Of a stretch of DNA of 64,000 nt, positions 18,243 to 26,965 are shown piece after piece. The position numbers were made by a program, and so were the translations under genes. Below the pieces are notes generated by a model. It made no database searches and had not been told where the DNA came from. It saw only the letters and a list, made by a program, of their open reading frames with translations. Position 1 is the stretch's first letter. Each line of letters starts with the position of its first letter. Source of the DNA: Ramlibacter sp. (lineage in GTDB: Bacteria > Pseudomonadota > Gammaproteobacteria > Burkholderiales > Burkholderiaceae_C). The DNA is taken from assembly GCA_019635415.1 (NCBI GenBank), contig JAHBZN010000002.1, positions 248,001 to 312,000 of the forward strand, written 5' to 3'.

Positions 18243-19690
18243 TCCGGCGCAGGCGCGCGCCCAGCATGACGGGCGGGCTGCAGCGGCGCCTGCTCTTCAT
18301 GCTGATCACCCCGTTGATCCTGCTGGCGCTGCTCAACGCCTGGTTCGACTACCGGTCGGCGGACAATGTGGCGCAACAGCAGGACCAGCGCCTGCTGGCC
18401 CTGCTGCCCCTGCTGGCCGATTCGGTCATCGCCGAGGAAGTCCGGCGTGGGGAAGGGCCGGTGTTGCTGCTCGCTCCGGCGGTCGAGGGCTTTCTGAAGG
18501 AGCGCCCGGGCTTTGCCGCCTTCAGCATCATCGATCCCGACGGCAAGTCGCTCAAGGGGGAGCGCTGGCTGGCCTCGCTGCCCCCGACCACCTACGAGCC
18601 GGAGTTCCACAGCGAGGAGAACGGTGGCGTGACCTGGCGCATCGTGCGCCAGCGCGTGCAGTCGGTACTCGGCGAGATCACCGTCACGCTGGCCGATGGG
18701 TCGGACCCACGCCAGCAGTGGGCCCGCTCCATCGGGCTCAAGGTGCTGCTGCCCAACCTGGTCCTGCTGGCCGCGGCCGCGTTTGCCGTCAACTGGGCCG
18801 TGAACCGGGCGCTGCGTCCCCTGCTCGAACTCAAGGAAGCGGTGGAGCGGCGCTCGCCGCGTGACCTCAATGCGATCGACGAGCACGCCTCGCCCGAGGA
18901 GGTGCGTCCCCTGGTGCAGTCGCTGAACCGGCTGTTTGGCCTGGTCAATGCCCAGGCCGAAAGCCAGCGCCGCTTTGTGGCCGATGCGGCGCACCAGCTG
19001 CGAACGCCACTGGCGGGCCTGCAGGCCCAGGTCGAGGCCTGGGCCCAGGCGGCCAATGCCGCCTCACAGCAGCCCCGCAGCGCTCTGAAGGGAGCGTCGG
19101 CGGCGGTGGGCGAGGGGCAGGGCGTCATCACCCTGCGTGCGGAGCAGGTCAACAAGCTGCGCAGCGCCACGCGCCGCACCTCGCAACTGGCCAATCAGCT
19201 GCTGGCGCTGTCACGCGCGGATGCGCGCGGCATGCACGCACAGCCGATGCAGCGGGTCGACCTGCGCGGGCTGTGCGAAGCCCTGCTCGAAACCCACCTG
19301 GACGCCGCCACCGCCAAGCGCATCGACCTCGGCCTGGATGCCCAGCCGGCCCAGATCATGGGCCACGAGTGGTTGCTGCGCGAGTTGCTGGGCAACCTCG
19401 TGAGCAATGCCGTGAACTACACGCCCCCCGGGGGCTCGGTGACCATCCGCTGCGGTGTGCGCCAGGGCGCTTCGTTCATCGAAGTGGAGGACGACGGGCC
19501 AGGCATCCCGCCAGCGGAAAGAAATCGTGTGTTCGAGCGCTTCTACCGGGTGCAGGGTGTGGGTGGAGAAGGCAACGGACTGGGGCTGGCCATTGCCGAC
19601 GAGATTGCCCGGGCCCACCACAGCCACCTAGAACTCGGCTCCGGGCACGACGGACGCGGCCTGCGAGCCACGCTGGCGTTTCCCTCGTGA
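18239..19690 (+). CDS. Sensor histidine kinase (QseC/TctE-like)
   Basis: 483 residues from the ATG at 18239, which overlaps the response-regulator stop. Helix 1 (about 19-38) and helix 2 (about 175-195) flank a periplasmic sensor of about 130 residues of the type found in TctE-like kinases. The H-box FVADAAHQLRTPLAGL has His252. The N-box is NLVSNAVNYTPPGG, the G1 box DDGPGIPPAERNRVFERF and the G2 box GNGLGLAIADEIARAH. It phosphorylates the regulator encoded just upstream. An insert of about 25 residues between the H-box and the following helix is rich in Ala, Ser and Gln. Confidence 0.92.
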   Translation: MIRRRRAPSMTGGLQRRLLFMLITPLILLALLNAWFDYRSADNVAQQQDQRLLALLPLLADSVIAEEVRRGEGPVLLLAPAVEGFLKERPGFAAFSIIDPDGKSLKGERWLASLPPTTYEPEFHSEENGGVTWRIVRQRVQSVLGEITVTLADGSDPRQQWARSIGLKVLLPNLVLLAAAAFAVNWAVNRALRPLLELKEAVERRSPRDLNAIDEHASPEEVRPLVQSLNRLFGLVNAQAESQRRFVADAAHQLRTPLAGLQAQVEAWAQAANAASQQPRSALKGASAAVGEGQGVITLRAEQVNKLRSATRRTSQLANQLLALSRADARGMHAQPMQRVDLRGLCEALLETHLDAATAKRIDLGLDAQPAQIMGHEWLLRELLGNLVSNAVNYTPPGGSVTIRCGVRQGASFIEVEDDGPGIPPAERNRVFERFYRVQGVGGEGNGLGLAIADEIARAHHSHLELGSGHDGRGLRATLAFPS

Positions 19691-19753
19691 CGGGGGGCCG
19701 CGGGGCCCCTGCCACGCGTGTGCGAGAATCAATTGATCACACTTTTGCACGCC

Positions 19754-20398
19754 ATGCCAGACGCCGAGTCCAGTTCCTCCTCTCCCCCTGTTGCCGCTGG
19801 TGAAACCGCTGTCGCCGTTCGCAAGCGGCCCAAGCCCGGCGAGCGGCGGGTCCAGATTCTGGAAGCGCTGGCCACCATGCTGGAGCAGCCCGGCTCCGAG
19901 CGCATCACCACCGCAGCGCTGGCGGCGCGCCTGGAAGTGAGCGAGGCCGCGCTGTACCGCCATTTCGCCAGCAAGGCGCAGATGTTCGAGGGGCTGATCG
20001 AGTTCATCGAACAATCGGTGTTCTCGCTGGTCAACCAGATCACCGAGCGTGAGCCCGCCGGACGGGCCCAGGCCGCCAAGGTCGTGGCCATGCTGCTGCA
20101 GTTCGCCGAGAAGAACCCGGGCATGACCCGCGTGATGGTCGGCGACGCCCTGGTGTTCGAGAACGACCGTCTGCAGCAGCGCATGAACCAGTTCTTCGAC
20201 AAGATCGAGGCCACGTTGCGGCAGGCCTTGCGCGATGCCGCGCAGGCTGACGGGTCTTCCACGCCCAGCGTGGACTCCCAGGTGCGTGCGTCGGTGCTGA
20301 CCGCCTTTGTGGTGGGGCGGCTGCAGCGCTTTGCGCGCTCGGGCTTCAAGCGCATCCCGTCGGAACACCTCGAGGCCAGCCTGGCCCAGATGCTCTAA
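19754..20398 (+). CDS. slmA: Nucleoid occlusion factor SlmA (TetR family)
   Basis: 214 residues. SlmA binds DNA and antagonises FtsZ to stop division across the nucleoid. The N-terminal HTH is typical (RITTAALAARLEVSEAALYR, then HFASKAQMFEGLIEF), and the rest of the length matches SlmA with little of the variable ligand domain seen in metabolic TetR proteins. The ATG at 19754 is chosen because the earlier in-frame start adds 12 residues without homology. It lies close to argB, a neighbourhood I associate with Comamonadaceae and related Burkholderiales. Confidence 0.88.
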   Translation: MPDAESSSSSPPVAAGETAVAVRKRPKPGERRVQILEALATMLEQPGSERITTAALAARLEVSEAALYRHFASKAQMFEGLIEFIEQSVFSLVNQITEREPAGRAQAAKVVAMLLQFAEKNPGMTRVMVGDALVFENDRLQQRMNQFFDKIEATLRQALRDAAQADGSSTPSVDSQVRASVLTAFVVGRLQRFARSGFKRIPSEHLEASLAQML

Positions 20399-20401
20399 CC
20401 C

Positions 20402-20455
20402 TTTGCTCCTGAATTCATAGCAGGATATGACCGTCCTGCAAGGGCCAAGGGGCTA
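20402..20455. repeat. Dispersed repeat copy A (TTTGCT...ATAGC...GGGGCTA)
   Basis: Begins TTTGCTCCTGAATTCATAGC, contains GCAGGA...TCCTGC as a small inverted pair and ends GGGGCTA. It lies between slmA and the convergent Ldh2-type gene and supplies the TAG stop codon of the latter. It shares its layout with six other copies in the window. Confidence 0.6.
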
Positions 20456-21532
20456 TTCGACCCGAACCCCGACGCGTGCGCCCGCCTGCACGATCTCGGC
20501 CCAAGTCTGATCGTCGATGGCGATACCCGTCTCACCGCGCTCGAGCCGGGCTTCGCGCTCGGGCTCTCCGGCCAGCATCACGCCGGTGCCGTCAGGGGCG
20601 GCGGGGCTCTGGCGCAGCCACTCCACGAACGCCAACGCCTCCTCGTCAAAGCGCTGCTGCGTGCCCAGCCGCGCCGGGTCGATCAGCACGGTGAGCATGC
20701 CATTGACCACGGCGCGCGCGTTGTCCGCGGGCCGGTGCCAGGTGCCGCCTCCAGTGAGTGCGCCGCCCAGCAGTTCACAGGCCACGGCCAGGCCGTAACC
20801 CTTGTGCTCGCCAAAGGCCATGAGCGCGCCAAACAGGCCACCGCCCGGCTCGCCCGCCGAGCTGCCCTGCGGAACGACCACCACGCCCGGGTCGGTGGTC
20901 GGGTGACCCTGGGCATCGATCAGGTAGCCCGGCGGCACCTGCCGCCCTTCGTTGTAGGCCACGCGCATCTTGCCCTGCGCCACGCGGCTGGTGGCGAAAT
21001 CCAGCACGAAGGGCTCGCGGCCCTTGAGCGGCACGCCGATGCAGCAGGGGTTGGTGCCGTAGCGTCCGTCGCCGCCGCCCCACGGCGCCACCACGGGGCG
21101 CGACAGCACGTTGACGAAATGCAGGGCCACCAGCCCTTGCGCCACGGCCATTTCGGCAAAGTGGCCGATCCGGCCCAGGTGGTGCGCGTGGGCCAGCGTC
21201 ATGATGCAACTGCCGTGGGCGGTGGCGCGCGCCATGCCCAGGGCCATGGCCTGTTCGCCGACCACCTGGCCATAGCCGCGCTGGCCGTCCAGTGTGAGCA
21301 GGGTGCCTGTGTCCAGGACCACCCGGACGCCCGCGTTGGGCTGCAGGCCGCCCTCGAGCACGGCATCGACATAGCGCGGCAGCATGCCCACGCCATGCGA
21401 GTCGTGGCCGCTGAGATTGGCCAGCACCAGGTTGGCCGCGACGGTCTCCGCCTCTGCCGGGGCGCTGCCGTTTGCTATCAAAATGCTAGCTACCTGTGAC
21501 CGCAGGGCCTGGGCTTCAATAAGTTTTGGCAT
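20453..21532 (-). CDS. Ldh2/malate-type NAD(P)-dependent 2-hydroxyacid dehydrogenase
   Basis: 359 residues of the Ldh2 family (malate, ureidoglycolate, 2,3-diketogulonate and delta-1-piperideine reductases), which oxidise 2-hydroxy acids or reduce the 2-keto forms. The hallmark GHDSHGVGMLPRY is at about 42-54 and a family NTP-contact region follows (GRYGTNPCCIGVP). It is the last gene of the minus-strand sugar-acid operon, 11 bases after the UxaA-type dehydratase. A role on a sugar acid or its breakdown product is therefore likely. A copy of the dispersed repeat lies in frame over about residues 4-20, so the N-terminus differs from relatives, and another copy provides the stop codon. Confidence 0.85.
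   Translation of the reverse strand: MPKLIEAQALRSQVASILIANGSAPAEAETVAANLVLANLSGHDSHGVGMLPRYVDAVLEGGLQPNAGVRVVLDTGTLLTLDGQRGYGQVVGEQAMALGMARATAHGSCIMTLAHAHHLGRIGHFAEMAVAQGLVALHFVNVLSRPVVAPWGGGDGRYGTNPCCIGVPLKGREPFVLDFATSRVAQGKMRVAYNEGRQVPPGYLIDAQGHPTTDPGVVVVPQGSSAGEPGGGLFGALMAFGEHKGYGLAVACELLGGALTGGGTWHRPADNARAVVNGMLTVLIDPARLGTQQRFDEEALAFVEWLRQSPAAPDGTGVMLAGEPEREARLERGETGIAIDDQTWAEIVQAGARVGVRVE
21471..21521. repeat. Dispersed repeat copy B inside the Ldh2-type gene
   Basis: TTTGCTATCAAAATGCTAGC on the plus strand, followed by TGTGACCGC and GGGCCTGGGCTTC. It is read in frame on the minus strand as part of the N-terminus of the dehydrogenase. Its first 20 bases match copy E, inside the dctP signal peptide, with one difference. 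Confidence 0.6.
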
Positions 21533-21543
21533 GAAAACGGCCC

Positions 21544-23070
21544 CTACATCACAGCGCCGACCTGCCAGGGCACGAACTCATTCTGTCCGTAGCCATGCCG
21601 CTCGCTCTTGGACGGTTCGCCCGAGGCCGTGGCCAGCACCAGTTCAAAAATCCGCCGGCCCATCTCCTGGATGCTGGCCTTGCCGTCGATGATCTCGCCG
21701 CAGTTGATGTCCATGTCCTCCTCCTGCCGGGCCCACAGCGCGCTGTTGGTGGCGAGCTTGAGTGAAGGCGAGGGCGCGCAGCCGTAGGCCGAACCGCGGC
21801 CGGTGGTGAAGCAGATCATGTTGGCGCCGCCGGCCACCTGGCCCGTGGCGCTGACCGGGTCGTAGCCGGGCGTGTCCATGTAGACGAAGCCATGCGCCTT
21901 CACTGGCTCGGCGTACTCGTAGACGGCCTCCAGGTTGGTGGTGCCGCCCTTGGCCACCGCGCCCAGCGATTTCTCGAGGATGGTGGTGAGGCCGCCGGCC
22001 TTGTTGCCAGGCGAGGGGTTGTTGTTCATCTCGCCCTGGTTGACCTCGGTGTAGTGCTCCCACCACTTGATGCGCTCGATGAGCTTTTGCCCGACTTCCT
22101 GCCTCACGGCGCGGCGCGTCAGCAGGTGCTCGGCGCCGTAGATCTCGGGCGTTTCGCTGAGGATGGCCGTACCGCCGTGCGCCACCAGCAGGTCCACTGC
22201 CACGCCCAGGGCCGGGTTGGCACTGATGCCGGAGTAGCCGTCCGAGCCGCCGCACTGCAGGCCGATGGTGATGTGGGCGGCGCTGCAGGGCTCGCGCGTC
22301 ACGTCGTTGGCGCGGGGCAGCATTTCCTGGATCAGGGCGATGCCCTTTTCCACCGTCCTGCGGGTGCCGCCCGTGTCCTGGATGTTGAAGACCTTGAGCG
22401 TGTCGCCCTCGCGCAGGCGGCTGTGGGCCAGCCAGGCATTGATCTGGTTGGCCTCGCAGCCCAGGCCCACGACCAGCACGCCCCAGAAGTTGGCGTGGGT
22501 GGCGTAGCCGGCGAGCGTGCGCTCCAGGATCTGCATGCCCAGGCCCTCGGTGTCCATGCCACAGCCCGTGCCGTGGGTCAGTGCCACCACGCCGTCCACC
22601 ATGGGAAACCCGGCCAGCGCCGACGGGTTGGTCTGGCGCGAGAAGTGGTCGGCGATCGCACGTGCTGCCGTGGCCGAGCAGTTCACACTGGACAGGATGC
22701 CGATGTAGTTGCGCGTGGCCACGCGGCCGTCGCTCCGCCGGATGCCCATGAACGTGGCCTCCGCTTTCGCGGGCGGCGCCTTCACGTCGGCGCCAAAGGC
22801 ATAGTCGCGCGCGAAGTCGCCCTTGTCGGGCCCCATGTCCAGGTTGTGGGTGTGCACGTGCTCGCCGACGGCGATGGCCTTGCTCGCAAATCCGATGATC
22901 TGGTTGTAGCGACGCACCGGCTGCCCTGCAGCCATCGCGCGGGCCGCCACCTTGTGGCCGGCCGGGACCAGGCCGCGCACGGTGAAATCCTCCACCGTGG
23001 CGCCTCCGACCAACTGGCTGCGCGCGATGACCACGTCGTCGGCGGGATGCAGGCGGATGAAAGGGGTCAT
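21544..23070 (-). CDS. UxaA/GarD-family sugar-acid dehydratase
   Basis: 508 residues. These enzymes dehydrate hexonates, hexarates or pentonates (altronate, galactarate and others) to 2-keto-3-deoxy acids using a metal. The N-terminal SAF domain (about 1-90, DDVVIARSQLVGG...GHKVAARAMAAGQPVRRY) and the large catalytic domain are fused, as in full-length UxaA/GarD. Conserved stretches include GIRRSDGRVATRNYIGILSSVNCSA, HGTGCGMDTEG, GLGCEANQI and LQCGGSDGYSGISANPALG. It lies between a TRAP transporter and a dehydrogenase. The substrate cannot be assigned. Altronate or galactonate-type and 6-deoxy aldonic acids such as fuconate are possible given the SDR and FAH genes nearby. Confidence 0.88.
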   Translation of the reverse strand: MTPFIRLHPADDVVIARSQLVGGATVEDFTVRGLVPAGHKVAARAMAAGQPVRRYNQIIGFASKAIAVGEHVHTHNLDMGPDKGDFARDYAFGADVKAPPAKAEATFMGIRRSDGRVATRNYIGILSSVNCSATAARAIADHFSRQTNPSALAGFPMVDGVVALTHGTGCGMDTEGLGMQILERTLAGYATHANFWGVLVVGLGCEANQINAWLAHSRLREGDTLKVFNIQDTGGTRRTVEKGIALIQEMLPRANDVTREPCSAAHITIGLQCGGSDGYSGISANPALGVAVDLLVAHGGTAILSETPEIYGAEHLLTRRAVRQEVGQKLIERIKWWEHYTEVNQGEMNNNPSPGNKAGGLTTILEKSLGAVAKGGTTNLEAVYEYAEPVKAHGFVYMDTPGYDPVSATGQVAGGANMICFTTGRGSAYGCAPSPSLKLATNSALWARQEEDMDINCGEIIDGKASIQEMGRRIFELVLATASGEPSKSERHGYGQNEFVPWQVGAVM

Positions 23071-23088
23071 GTCAGCAGGTCCTGGAAA

Positions 23089-24483
23089 TCAGAAGAACAT
23101 CTTGGGCAGCCACAGCACGATGGAGGGCACGTAGGTGATCACCACCAGCGCCAGCAGCAGGGGCACCAGCCAGGGCAGGATGGCCATGGTGGTGCGTTCG
23201 AAGCTCAGGCCCGCCACCCGGGCCAGCACGAACAGCACCATGCCCATGGGCGGATGCAGCAGCCCGATCATCAGGTTCAGCACCATCACCAGGCCGAAGT
23301 GGATCGGGTCCACGCCCAGGTGGGTGGCAATGGGCAGCAGGATGGGCACCAGGATGGTGATGGCCGCCGTCGGCTCGAGGAAGCAGCCCACGAACAGCAT
23401 CAGCAGGTTGGCCAGCAGCAGGAAGACCCAGGCCTCCTTGGTGAAGCCCAGAACCCATTCGGCGATCTCGGTGGTGACACCGGTGGCCGTCAGCATCCAG
23501 CCGAAGATCGAGGCCGCGGCCACGATGAACAGCACCGTGCTGGTGGTCTCCACGGTGTCGAGGCACACCTTGACGAACATCTTCCAGCTCAGCGTGCGGT
23601 ACCAGGCCAGGCCCAGGATCATGGCCCAGACACAGGCCGCGATCGCGCCTTCGGTCGGGGTGAACAGGCCCGTGGTCATGCCGCCAATCAGCAGCACCGG
23701 CGTCATGATGGGCAGCAGCGCCTCGAAGCGGAAGATCCGGTCCAGTACAAACAGCAGGGCCAGGCCGATGAACACCGTCATCTGCGCCGGCGCGCCCGCC
23801 TTGGCCACCAGCAGCCAGAGGCCCAGGGGCCAGCCCACCACCACGGCCAGTTCCGTCAGGGCCTTGAAGAAACGGGTCCTGGAAAACCTGACGTCGCCGC
23901 CCCAGTTGTTTTTCCAGGCGTACCAGGACACGGTGGCCATCATCAGGATGGTCAGCAACAGCCCGGGCAGGATGCCCGCGAGGAACAGCGCCCCGACCGA
24001 GGCGTTGGCCATCATGCCGTAGATCACGAAGGGCAGGCTCGGCGGGATGATCGGGCCCAGCGTGGCCGAGGCCGCGGTGACGCCCACCGAGAACTCGGTG
24101 CTGTAGCCATGTTCCTTCATGGCCTTGATCTCGATCGTCCCCAGGCCCGCCGCGTCGGCGATGGCGGTGCCGCTCATGCCGGCGAAGATCACCGAGGCCA
24201 GCACGTTCACGTGCCCCAGGCCGCCGCGCAGCCAGCCCACGAGCGACAACGCGAAATTGAAGATCCGCGTGGTGATGCCGGCGTTGTTCATGAGGTTGCC
24301 GGCGAGAATGAAGAACGGCACCGCCAGCAGGGGGAAGCTGTCGATGCCGCTGACCATGCGGTGGATCACCACGAACGGCGGCAGGTTGCCCGACACCAGG
24401 ATGTAGGCCAGCGAGGCGCCCGCCATGGCGATGGCCACGGGCAGGCCGCCAGCCATGAAGAGCAGGAAGAAAATCTTCAGCAT
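23089..24483 (-). CDS. dctM: TRAP transporter large permease (DctM)
   Basis: 464 residues with about 12 membrane helices. It is the ion-coupled channel of a tripartite ATP-independent periplasmic transporter. Typical stretches are LAVPFFILAGNLMNNAGIT, ASVIFAGMSGTAIADAAGLG and PIIPPSLPFVIYG. It starts 19 bases after dctQ and ends 18 bases before the dehydratase gene, so it belongs to one operon. Context suggests that a sugar acid is imported. Confidence 0.95.
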   Translation of the reverse strand: MLKIFFLLFMAGGLPVAIAMAGASLAYILVSGNLPPFVVIHRMVSGIDSFPLLAVPFFILAGNLMNNAGITTRIFNFALSLVGWLRGGLGHVNVLASVIFAGMSGTAIADAAGLGTIEIKAMKEHGYSTEFSVGVTAASATLGPIIPPSLPFVIYGMMANASVGALFLAGILPGLLLTILMMATVSWYAWKNNWGGDVRFSRTRFFKALTELAVVVGWPLGLWLLVAKAGAPAQMTVFIGLALLFVLDRIFRFEALLPIMTPVLLIGGMTTGLFTPTEGAIAACVWAMILGLAWYRTLSWKMFVKVCLDTVETTSTVLFIVAAASIFGWMLTATGVTTEIAEWVLGFTKEAWVFLLLANLLMLFVGCFLEPTAAITILVPILLPIATHLGVDPIHFGLVMVLNLMIGLLHPPMGMVLFVLARVAGLSFERTTMAILPWLVPLLLALVVITYVPSIVLWLPKMFF

Positions 24484-24502
24484 GTGAGTGTCCGGGGAAG
24501 GT

Positions 24503-25060
24503 TTAGCGGTCGCTCAGGGTGGTTTCGGGGCGCTCCAGCACGCTGTAGCCGCGGCGCCAGTGGATGAGGGCCACCTGCAGCGAGCGCCAGGTCATGGCGG
24601 CAAAGCCGAACAGGCACAGGCCGTACACGAGATTCATGGGCGCGTCCACGATGGTCATGCGGGTCTGATTGCCGATCTTCATCATCATCTCGATGGTCAT
24701 GACCACGGCCGAGGCGAAGAAACCGGTGCGCAGCACGTCCACGACGCGCGACAGCCAGCGACCCATCGCGGCCGGCATGTGCCGGTAGAAGAAGTCCACC
24801 TGGATCTGCGTGTTGCGCGCCACGCCGATGGTGGCGCCAATGAACACCACGCCGATCAACATGTAGCGCGCGACCTCCTCGGTCCAGGCGGCCGAGTCGT
24901 TGAGCACGTAGCGCGTGATGAACTGGTAGAACACGGTGAGCCCCAGCACCCAGAAGATCGCCAGCGCCACCCAGCCCTCGAAGATCGTGTCGGACAGGTC
25001 CACCTCGGCGTCCTCGGTGTGGAAGTTGCCTTCGTCGTCAATGATTTTCGGGTCGGTCAT
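24503..25060 (-). CDS. dctQ: TRAP transporter small permease (DctQ)
   Basis: 185 residues with four membrane helices (about 33-55, 68-88, 108-128 and 148-168). It has the DctQ pattern YVLNDSAAWTEEVARYMLIGVVFIGA near the second helix. It has a long polar N-terminal stretch of about 28 residues. It binds DctM to form the membrane part of the transporter encoded with it. Confidence 0.93.
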   Translation of the reverse strand: MTDPKIIDDEGNFHTEDAEVDLSDTIFEGWVALAIFWVLGLTVFYQFITRYVLNDSAAWTEEVARYMLIGVVFIGATIGVARNTQIQVDFFYRHMPAAMGRWLSRVVDVLRTGFFASAVVMTIEMMMKIGNQTRMTIVDAPMNLVYGLCLFGFAAMTWRSLQVALIHWRRGYSVLERPETTLSDR

Positions 25061-25099
25061 GCAGGTGTCTCCGGGGCTGGGTGCAAGGTGGTGCCGTGC

Positions 25100-26092
25100 T
25101 TACTTCATGTTCACGATGCGGTCGTAGTCCTGCTGGCGGTAGCCTTGCTCCGCCGGCGTGGTGGCCTTGAGCACTGCCTGGCGGAAGGCGTTCTTGTCCA
25201 CCGTGATGACGTTGTTGCCGCGCTTCTTGAACTCGTCGGCCAGTCGCATTTCGGCGGCGATGATTTCGCGGCCGGTCTTGTCGGCGGCCTCGGACAGCAC
25301 CTCGCCGAAGATCTTGCGGTCCTCGGGCGACAGCTTGCCCCAGGCGCTGGGCGACATGATGGTCAGCAGCGAGTCGATGATGTGGCCGGTCAGTGAAATG
25401 TTCTTCTGCACTTCATAGAACTTCTTGGCCTCGATCGTCGGCAGGGGGTTTTCCTGCGCGTCCACCGTGCCGTTCTGCAGGGCCAGGTAGACCTCGGCAA
25501 AGGCAATCGGCGTGGGGTTGGCGCCCAGGGCCTTCGGGAAGGCCAGGTAGGCCGGCGCGTCGGGCACGCGGATCTTCAGGCCCTTCATGTCCTCGGGCTT
25601 GGCAATCGGGCGCGAGGCGGTGGAGGTCACGTTGCGCGCGCCGTAGTAGGTGAGCGCCATCACGTGGTTGCCGGTCTTGTCGTCGTAGCCCTTGGCCAGC
25701 TCCTTGAACACGTCGCTCTTGGCGTACTTGAGCAGGTGCTCGGAGTCGCGGAAGATGAACGGGAAGTACGTGACCGACAGCGGCTGGTAGCTGCGGCCCG
25801 CGAAGCTGGCCCCGGTGTAGATGATGTCCACCGTGCCCAGAGTCAGTCCCTGGTTGATGTCCGACTCCTTGCCCAGGCTGGAGGCCGGGAACACCTGGAT
25901 CTCGTAGCGGCCGTTGGTGCGCTTCTTGATTTCCTCGCCGGCCCAGACCGCGTTCTTGTGGAATGGCTCCGACACTTCATAGACGTGGGCCCATTTCAGC
26001 TTGGTCTGTGCGTGTGCGATGCCAAAAGTGCCCAGAGCCCCCGCCAGAAGGGCGCTGGAAGCTAGCAATTTGATAGCAAAACGTTTGTTCAT
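25100..26092 (-). CDS. dctP: TRAP transporter substrate-binding protein (DctP)
   Basis: 330 residues, periplasmic. The signal peptide MNKRFAIKLLASSALLAG...AHA is cleaved near residue 28. The mature protein shows the DctP fold, with LRVPDAPAYLAFPKALGANPTPIAFAEVY-type residues holding the conserved Arg that pairs with a carboxylate, and the region NGTVDAQENPLPTI. A carboxylated sugar or related acid is the probable ligand. It is the first transporter gene, 40 bases after the regulator gene. A dispersed repeat copy forms part of the signal-peptide coding sequence. Confidence 0.93.
   Translation of the reverse strand: MNKRFAIKLLASSALLAGALGTFGIAHAQTKLKWAHVYEVSEPFHKNAVWAGEEIKKRTNGRYEIQVFPASSLGKESDINQGLTLGTVDIIYTGASFAGRSYQPLSVTYFPFIFRDSEHLLKYAKSDVFKELAKGYDDKTGNHVMALTYYGARNVTSTASRPIAKPEDMKGLKIRVPDAPAYLAFPKALGANPTPIAFAEVYLALQNGTVDAQENPLPTIEAKKFYEVQKNISLTGHIIDSLLTIMSPSAWGKLSPEDRKIFGEVLSEAADKTGREIIAAEMRLADEFKKRGNNVITVDKNAFRQAVLKATTPAEQGYRQQDYDRIVNMK
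26035..26080. repeat. Dispersed repeat copy E inside the dctP signal-peptide codons
   Basis: On the minus strand it reads TTTGCTATCAAATTGCTAGC followed by TTCCAGCGCCC...GGCGGGGGCTC. It is nearly identical in its first 20 bases to copy B and is translated as FAIKLLASSALLAG in the signal peptide. Confidence 0.6.
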
Positions 26093-26132
26093 GGTGATGT
26101 CTCCTCAAGGGTGGGTGAAAGGGGTGCTGGCT

Positions 26133-26855
26133 TCAGGAATCGGATTTCTTGGCGCGGCGCCAGCTCGCGCTGAATCGGGAATGTGATTTGTCCAGGTGTT
26201 CGTGCATGGCAGCGCGCGCCGCGTCGGCATCGCGCGCACGGATGGCGGCGTGGATCGCCTCGTGTTCGGCGATGGCCGATCGCCAGGAGGGCACGGTCTC
26301 GAAATAGCCGCCCAGCCGCTCGAACAGCGGGCCGCGGCGCGCGTCCCAGAATCCCTGCACGGTCTCGGTCAGCACCACGTTGCCGCAGGCCTGGACGATG
26401 GCGGTGTGAAAGGCACGGTCGCCGTCCAGGGGCATCACGCCGCGATCCGCGTCGGCGCGCATGCCGTCAATGGCCCTGGCCATGGCGTCGGCGTCGCGGC
26501 GCTTGCCGTGCTGGGCGGCCAGCGCGGCAATCTCGCCTTCGACCACGCGGCGCGCACGGATCAGTTCGAGGGGGCCCCATTCGCCGGCCGGCACCTTGGC
26601 ACCCGTGTTCCGGCCCGCGCCCGATCGGTCCAGCACGTACACACCGGAGCCGGTGCGCACCTCGACCCAGCCTTCCACCTCCAGGGCAATCAGCGCTTCG
26701 CGCACCGAAGGGCGGCTCACCCCCAGTTGCTTCGCCAGGTCGCGCTCGGCCGGCAGGCGCGAGCCTGCGGCGAACTCGCCCGCCACGATGAGCGAGCGCA
26801 GCTGCTCGGCGATCTGCCGGTACAGGCGCTGCGGTTCAACGGTTTGCAGTGGCAT
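26133..26855 (-). CDS. FadR-subfamily GntR transcriptional regulator
   Basis: 240 residues. The N-terminal winged helix (about 9-75) contains SRLPAERDLAKQLGVSRPSV and REALIALEVEGWVEVRTGSG. The FCD ligand domain (about 90-230) has the metal and acid-binding pattern RRVVEGEIAALAA, FHTAIVQACGN, and EHEAIHAAIRARDADAARAAMHEHL. It heads the operon for the TRAP transporter and sugar-acid enzymes and probably represses it until the acid is present. A palindrome of FadR-family type lies 52 bases upstream of its start. Confidence 0.92.
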   Translation of the reverse strand: MPLQTVEPQRLYRQIAEQLRSLIVAGEFAAGSRLPAERDLAKQLGVSRPSVREALIALEVEGWVEVRTGSGVYVLDRSGAGRNTGAKVPAGEWGPLELIRARRVVEGEIAALAAQHGKRRDADAMARAIDGMRADADRGVMPLDGDRAFHTAIVQACGNVVLTETVQGFWDARRGPLFERLGGYFETVPSWRSAIAEHEAIHAAIRARDADAARAAMHEHLDKSHSRFSASWRRAKKSDS

Positions 26856-26906
26856 GCGGAAAAGGACGGCGTCGTTGGATTTAAGGGTAAGCCTGAACTG
26901 GCCAAG

Positions 26907-26917
26907 TGGTCAGACCA
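26907..26917. promoter_or_regulatory. Candidate operator for the FadR-type regulator
   Basis: TGGTCAGACCA is a perfect palindrome with a central A, matching the TGGTnnnACCA form common for FadR-type GntR proteins. It lies immediately downstream of the candidate -10 box of the minus-strand operon, where bound repressor would block initiation. It could also affect the divergent DISM gene. Confidence 0.65.
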
Positions 26918-26944
26918 ATTTAGAATGCCACGGTCGTGTCTCAA
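26917..26944 (-). promoter_or_regulatory. Candidate promoter of the sugar-acid operon
   Basis: On the minus strand, TTGAGA (26944-26939) and TAAATT (26922-26917) are separated by 16 bases. The candidate operator follows at once. The operon start codon is 51 bases further on. Confidence 0.4.
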
Positions 26945-26965
26945 AAACATTCGGCGAAACCCTGA

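Noticed and set aside
21892..24567. An 891-residue open frame on the plus strand
   Set aside because: It lies antisense to the UxaA-type and dctM genes. Its composition (His, Gln, Gly, Arg-rich) is that of a GC-rich shadow frame and no motif is recognisable.
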